DNA from: Hymenoscyphus infarciens
Lineage: Eukaryota > Ascomycota > Leotiomycetes > Helotiales > Helotiaceae
Assembly (NCBI GenBank): GCA_001414345.1
Contig: LLCB01000044.1
Span: 1-64,000, forward strand
Reading direction: 5' to 3'
DNA length: 64,000 nt
Shown: in pieces, positions 60,611 to 64,000 of the stretch
Layout of the letters: each line of letters opens with the position of its first letter
Position numbering within the stretch: the first letter of the stretch is position 1
Translations under genes and position numbers: made by a program
Notes under the pieces: generated by a model
What the model saw: only the letters and a program-made list of their open reading frames with translations
Databases searched by the model: none
Told to the model about the DNA's origin: nothing

Positions 60611-61640
60611 CTTATGATTTTATTCTACCTCCCTAGCCGCTTGATTAAAAATTCTACTACAGCGACTAAAAATAACTAAAAAGAGACAGAGGCATAGAAA
60701 ATCCAGGTTCTCTACCAAAAATCTGCCATACCCCCAAATTCCATCCTCTCCTCCCCCTAGAGACCTCTGTAATCCAACCCAAGCAAGCTCTAAGAAAGAA
60801 ACAAAAAACCGCCGATCCCTTCCCATCCATGCCCATCTATCAAAGCACTTATTCCCAACTCTCCCAGCCTCTAAACCCTCTAAACCACAACTTATGCCCT
60901 CTCCTATTCATAGTCCCTGGCAATCTAAACCCCAAAACTAGCCCCGGGAATAAAATCGCCAACCTAGCATCCTCTCTCTATATATGCATATCCAGCCAAC
61001 AGAATAACCCACTCATTCCCAAGTACCTCTCAGAAGACCTCTCCCAAAAATGGTAATATTTACTTTGGGGAAGAAAATCCCCAACTCTCTTCTCAAATCT
61101 CGGTACTTCATACAAACCATCCCATTCTCTACTCACAAAACACGGCGAAGGACCCCTCGGGCGCTCTAACATCCCTTCATCAATCTATCCTCCGCCAAAA
61201 AACCACAAGGCTATCCCCCCCCTCAATTTCAGAAATCAAGTTTAATCCATGAATCCATTGATACACCAAAAGGCCAAGAGAACAAACAAACAAACACAAA
61301 TCCTCACAGGAAAAGAGAAAAGTTGCTTGTTTCAATTTTTATTTACAGCTACGCACTCGTGCTTCGTCCATCCACCCACGCATCCAAAGTTATCATACGT
61401 GGGACAACAGAGCAAAAAGTTGTCAGCCAGAGACCAAGCGACACAAGTCCTCGATCAAGTCCTCGAGAGCCCAAGAACTATCCAGTAAGCCAAGGCTCGC
61501 TTCGCTACCCCTTAACCCGTCCATCACCCCAGGATTTCTGGGGAAGAGAGAGATCTCTACAAATATTTACTTTTCTAATCCCATCAAACTTAACCCCCTT
61601 CATGTAGCTCAGGCTACTCATTAGGCAGAAGACCACAACA
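60611..61640. other. Island edge and 3' flank of the Sec14-like gene, no supported gene
   Basis: Normal composition, C- and A-rich on the plus strand. Short ORFs at 60620-60826 (-), 60829-61056 (+), 60978-61172 (-), 61249-61488 (+) and 61323-61607 (+) show no recognisable domains and overlap one another. A decayed gene cannot be excluded. Confidence 0.4.
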
Positions 61641-63282
61641 TCATGATATCTTCTCAACCGCCGGAGCAGCAGCAGCACCATTAACCAACCCAGCTTCCCC
61701 ATTCTTCTCAACCAGACTCAATTCCTTCAATTCCCTGACAGGCTCTCCCACAGTGACAACATCGACCGGTTTAGCACCCTCCAAAACCACCGGTCGATCA
61801 CCCATCACCTTCTGCCCCTCACCCGCCTTCGCAGCCTGAATCGTAGGTTCCGCCGTCACCGTCCCAGGGAGATCTGTTTCCGTAGGTGCACTCAGAAGTT
61901 CTGGTCTTAGAGGTGCACTACCTGGGCCTTCCAAACTCCCATTCTCCTTCCCAGCTTCGATGGGTGCAATCACCAGCTCAGGCTCCGGTGCAAAAACCGG
62001 CCTCTTCAGCAAACAAACATCCTCCCTCCTCATCACGCCCCCTTCACTCACGCTCCCCACAGCCACAGCCCTCATCTTCTCGCCCTCCATCTGCCAGTAC
62101 ATAGGACCCTGTGGGAAATCCTTCCTCCCCTCCTGCCACTCCAACACTTTTTCTAGTTCCGGGTCTAGTATCGGCATATCCCCAAATTGAAACTCCAACT
62201 CGCCGCCGTATTTTTTGGGGATATTTTTCGGGTCGATGAATGCCTCGAGCGTGGTTTTCATGTCATGCGAGGAAAGGATGAAGATCTTGGAGGTGGTGAT
62301 GGGGTCGAACCATTTTTTGATCCAGGACCAGACTGTGGGGAAGAATGCGGGGGCTCCTATGACCTGGAGGTTTGCGCTGTCAGTACAAGTACCACACAAC
62401 AAAGAATACCAAAAATAAGACGATCGGATCAGACGAAGAGGAAAAACATACAAAAATCCTATCCAAAGTCTCCGGATAATGCGCCGTAGCCAGCGTGCTA
62501 GCATCCTGCATATGCGTTCTCAAATTCCAAAACTGCTTCAATCCTACCCCCGAAATATCCACGATATTGTTACTCTGCGTAACGGGTGTCTTCGCATTCT
62601 CCCTATCCGTCAATTGGGTGCAAAGAGGCATCACAAACCGCACCAGATTCTCATACAACGCAAAAAGCCTCAACAGCTTTGGGGATGTCTTCCCGTCTGT
62701 TTGCGCCTTGGTATGGGTTTTTTGCGCGGATTTCTCGTATGCCGACATGGTTTTGTGGTTTAGGTGTTTGACTTCGAAGACGTAGACGGGGATTCCGCGA
62801 CGGTCGCGACGGCCTATCCATTGGGGGTACTGTTGGTTTTTTGTTAGTTGGTTTGTTGGTGAGGGGGAAATATTGGGGGAGGGCTACCAATCGGCGAGTT
62901 TCCTCGTAGTGTCCTAGATCTATGGTTTCGTAGAGTTCTTTTATTTGGTTCGCCTTTCGCCAATCTTCTGTTTCTTTGAATTGGGTGAATGCTTCGGGGA
63001 CGATGAAGCGGCGCGCGCGGAGGAATCGTCTGTGTTGAAATTATGTTAGGTTACAAATCAGGGTAAGAGAGATGATGGGATGGCGTACAATAATGTTTGA
63101 TCGTCGTGACTGCAATCATTCTCTGATTCTCCTGGGGCGTAGTATCCCTTCTCGGCGCATAGAACTTTAAAATTCTTGAACGCGGCCTCCTCTTCGGTGG
63201 TGAGATGTCCTAGGTGACCTTGAGGATACCCATACTCGACCACGGCGGATTGAACTCTATGTGCAGGACCGGCGGTCGACAT
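61641..63282 (-). CDS. Sec14-like CRAL-TRIO lipid-transfer protein
   Basis: Four exons: 63282-63089, 63029-62888, 62829-62452 and 62363-61641. Introns are 59, 58 and 88 nt with donors GTACGC, GTAGCC and GTATGT, all phases agree, and the product has 478 residues. Start is ATG 63282 (MSTAGPAHRV); the frame extends 9 codons upstream without another ATG. The N-terminal CRAL-TRIO helical part holds LGHLTTEEEAAFKNFKVLC and LLRFLRARRF (across intron 1). The lipid-binding domain (about 110-335) holds YPQWIGRRDRRGIPVYVFEV, TAHYPETLDRIFVIGAPAFF (across intron 3), DPITTSKIFILS and PKNIPKKYGGELEFQFGDMP. The last 120 residues are Pro/Glu/Ala-rich and probably disordered. Family members exchange phosphatidylinositol and other lipids between membranes and support phosphoinositide synthesis; the ligand of this one is unknown. 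Confidence 0.92.
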
Positions 63283-64000
63283 TTCTGCGCCTGTCTTGGA
63301 AAATGCCAAAGAAGTTGAAAGGGGGATGTATGTAACAGATGTACAAGAGGGAATATTCTACTAGTAAAGACCGTTGGCGGTGAGACTCTGTATGTATATG
63401 TAAACAAAAGAGGCAGCGACAGAGTTGGGATCCAACGTCATCTCACACTCTTAGTCATCGGCCTTTAACTGTGCCTTTTTCTTTTGAGACTCTGCATTAC
63501 TCGTGGGGGCGAGGTAACTCTTTTTAGAGTCGCGAATAGACGGGACTCGGGAGCGGTGGAACTGGTTGACTTCCATTTGATGGTGATCACCGCGAATCCG
63601 AAGATGCCGGACTTTCAAAGCTGAGAAGCGCCCCTCAAGACGACCCCCGTGCTTCCACATCCACGATGATGATGCGCATCTCCCGTCGACGCCGAGTTAG
63701 CCAGATCATCCTCAATACCGTACCGTACCGTACCAATTGTACCATCGGATGTGTAACCTCGAGGTATATCGGCCGAATCTCCCGTCCCGAAGTCCGAAGA
63801 CGGTGAATTTGACCTCAATGTGAACGATTTCGGTGTCGACGAGAAAAGCCTTGCGATTCAGGCACTTTTTACTCTTTCAAAATCTAATAATACAAGAAGA
63901 AGATCTGGGGGAAAAGGCTCGAGGGAACTCCCGTCCTTTATATCCCTCCCAACACGAGGCATCTAGCATCCTACCCCATATAATATAATCCATTAATAAC
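63283..64000. promoter_or_regulatory. Upstream region of the Sec14-like gene
   Basis: Promoter and 5' flank. A short TACCG tandem repeat (3.8 units) lies at 63716-63734. ORFs at 63451-63660 and 63615-63818 (-) have no domain features. The sequence becomes AT-richer in the last 30 bases. Confidence 0.45.

Noticed and set aside
60620..61607. Several ORFs of 60-94 codons on both strands
   Set aside because: They overlap one another, lack recognisable domains and lie at an island edge.

Overview
The window looks like a chromosome piece from a filamentous ascomycete (Pezizomycotina, possibly Leotiomycetes; the class is inferred from gene style only). Genes carry 46-88 nt introns with GTAnGT-like donors and CTAAC/CTAAT branch points. 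Two gene islands of ordinary base composition (about 17.1-33.1 kb and 60.6-64.0 kb) sit in very AT-rich, gene-free blocks (about 1.9-17.1 kb and 33.1-60.6 kb). In those blocks CpA and TpG are almost absent by eye while CpG survives, the signature of repeat-induced point mutation (RIP). Former Gln and Trp codons of transposon genes read as TAA/TAG.

Left block (1-17.2 kb): a nearly open Ty1/copia Gag-protease on the minus strand with its LTR (family A); a 1.1-kb repeat (R1) present as two arms facing each other to form a roughly 3-kb palindrome, with further copies; 62-bp and 151-bp tandem arrays; and a complete but RIP-killed copia element (family B, 7.8-14.0 kb) with both LTRs, lodged among broken family-A pieces.

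Central island (17.2-33.1 kb): an intracellular GH43 glycosidase, a broken HET-type gene, a Yvc1/TRPY vacuolar cation channel of 7 exons, a PI31-type proteasome regulator divergent from it, an F-box/ankyrin protein, a serine/threonine kinase with two apparent 1-nt frameshifts, and, head to head with the kinase, a HeLo-like protein carrying a kinase fold without catalytic motifs. A two-stop gene relic lies at the island's right edge. The HET relic, HeLo-like pseudokinase and divergent kinase give this island a self/non-self flavour.

Right block (33.1-60.6 kb): RIP-mutated transposons only. Two LINE copies (46.6-51.8 and 53.1-58.2 kb) have separate target-site duplications and TAA-type tails. 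There is also a minus-strand copia, a short LTR-flanked (TRIM-like) unit, a 136-bp direct repeat about 13 kb apart, and an inverted pair of LTR-like pieces.

Right island (60.6-64 kb): a Sec14-like CRAL-TRIO protein of 4 exons on the minus strand, with its promoter running to the window edge. Exon junctions were worked out by hand from frame, splice motifs and family similarity. No tRNA, rRNA, CRISPR array or telomere repeat was seen.
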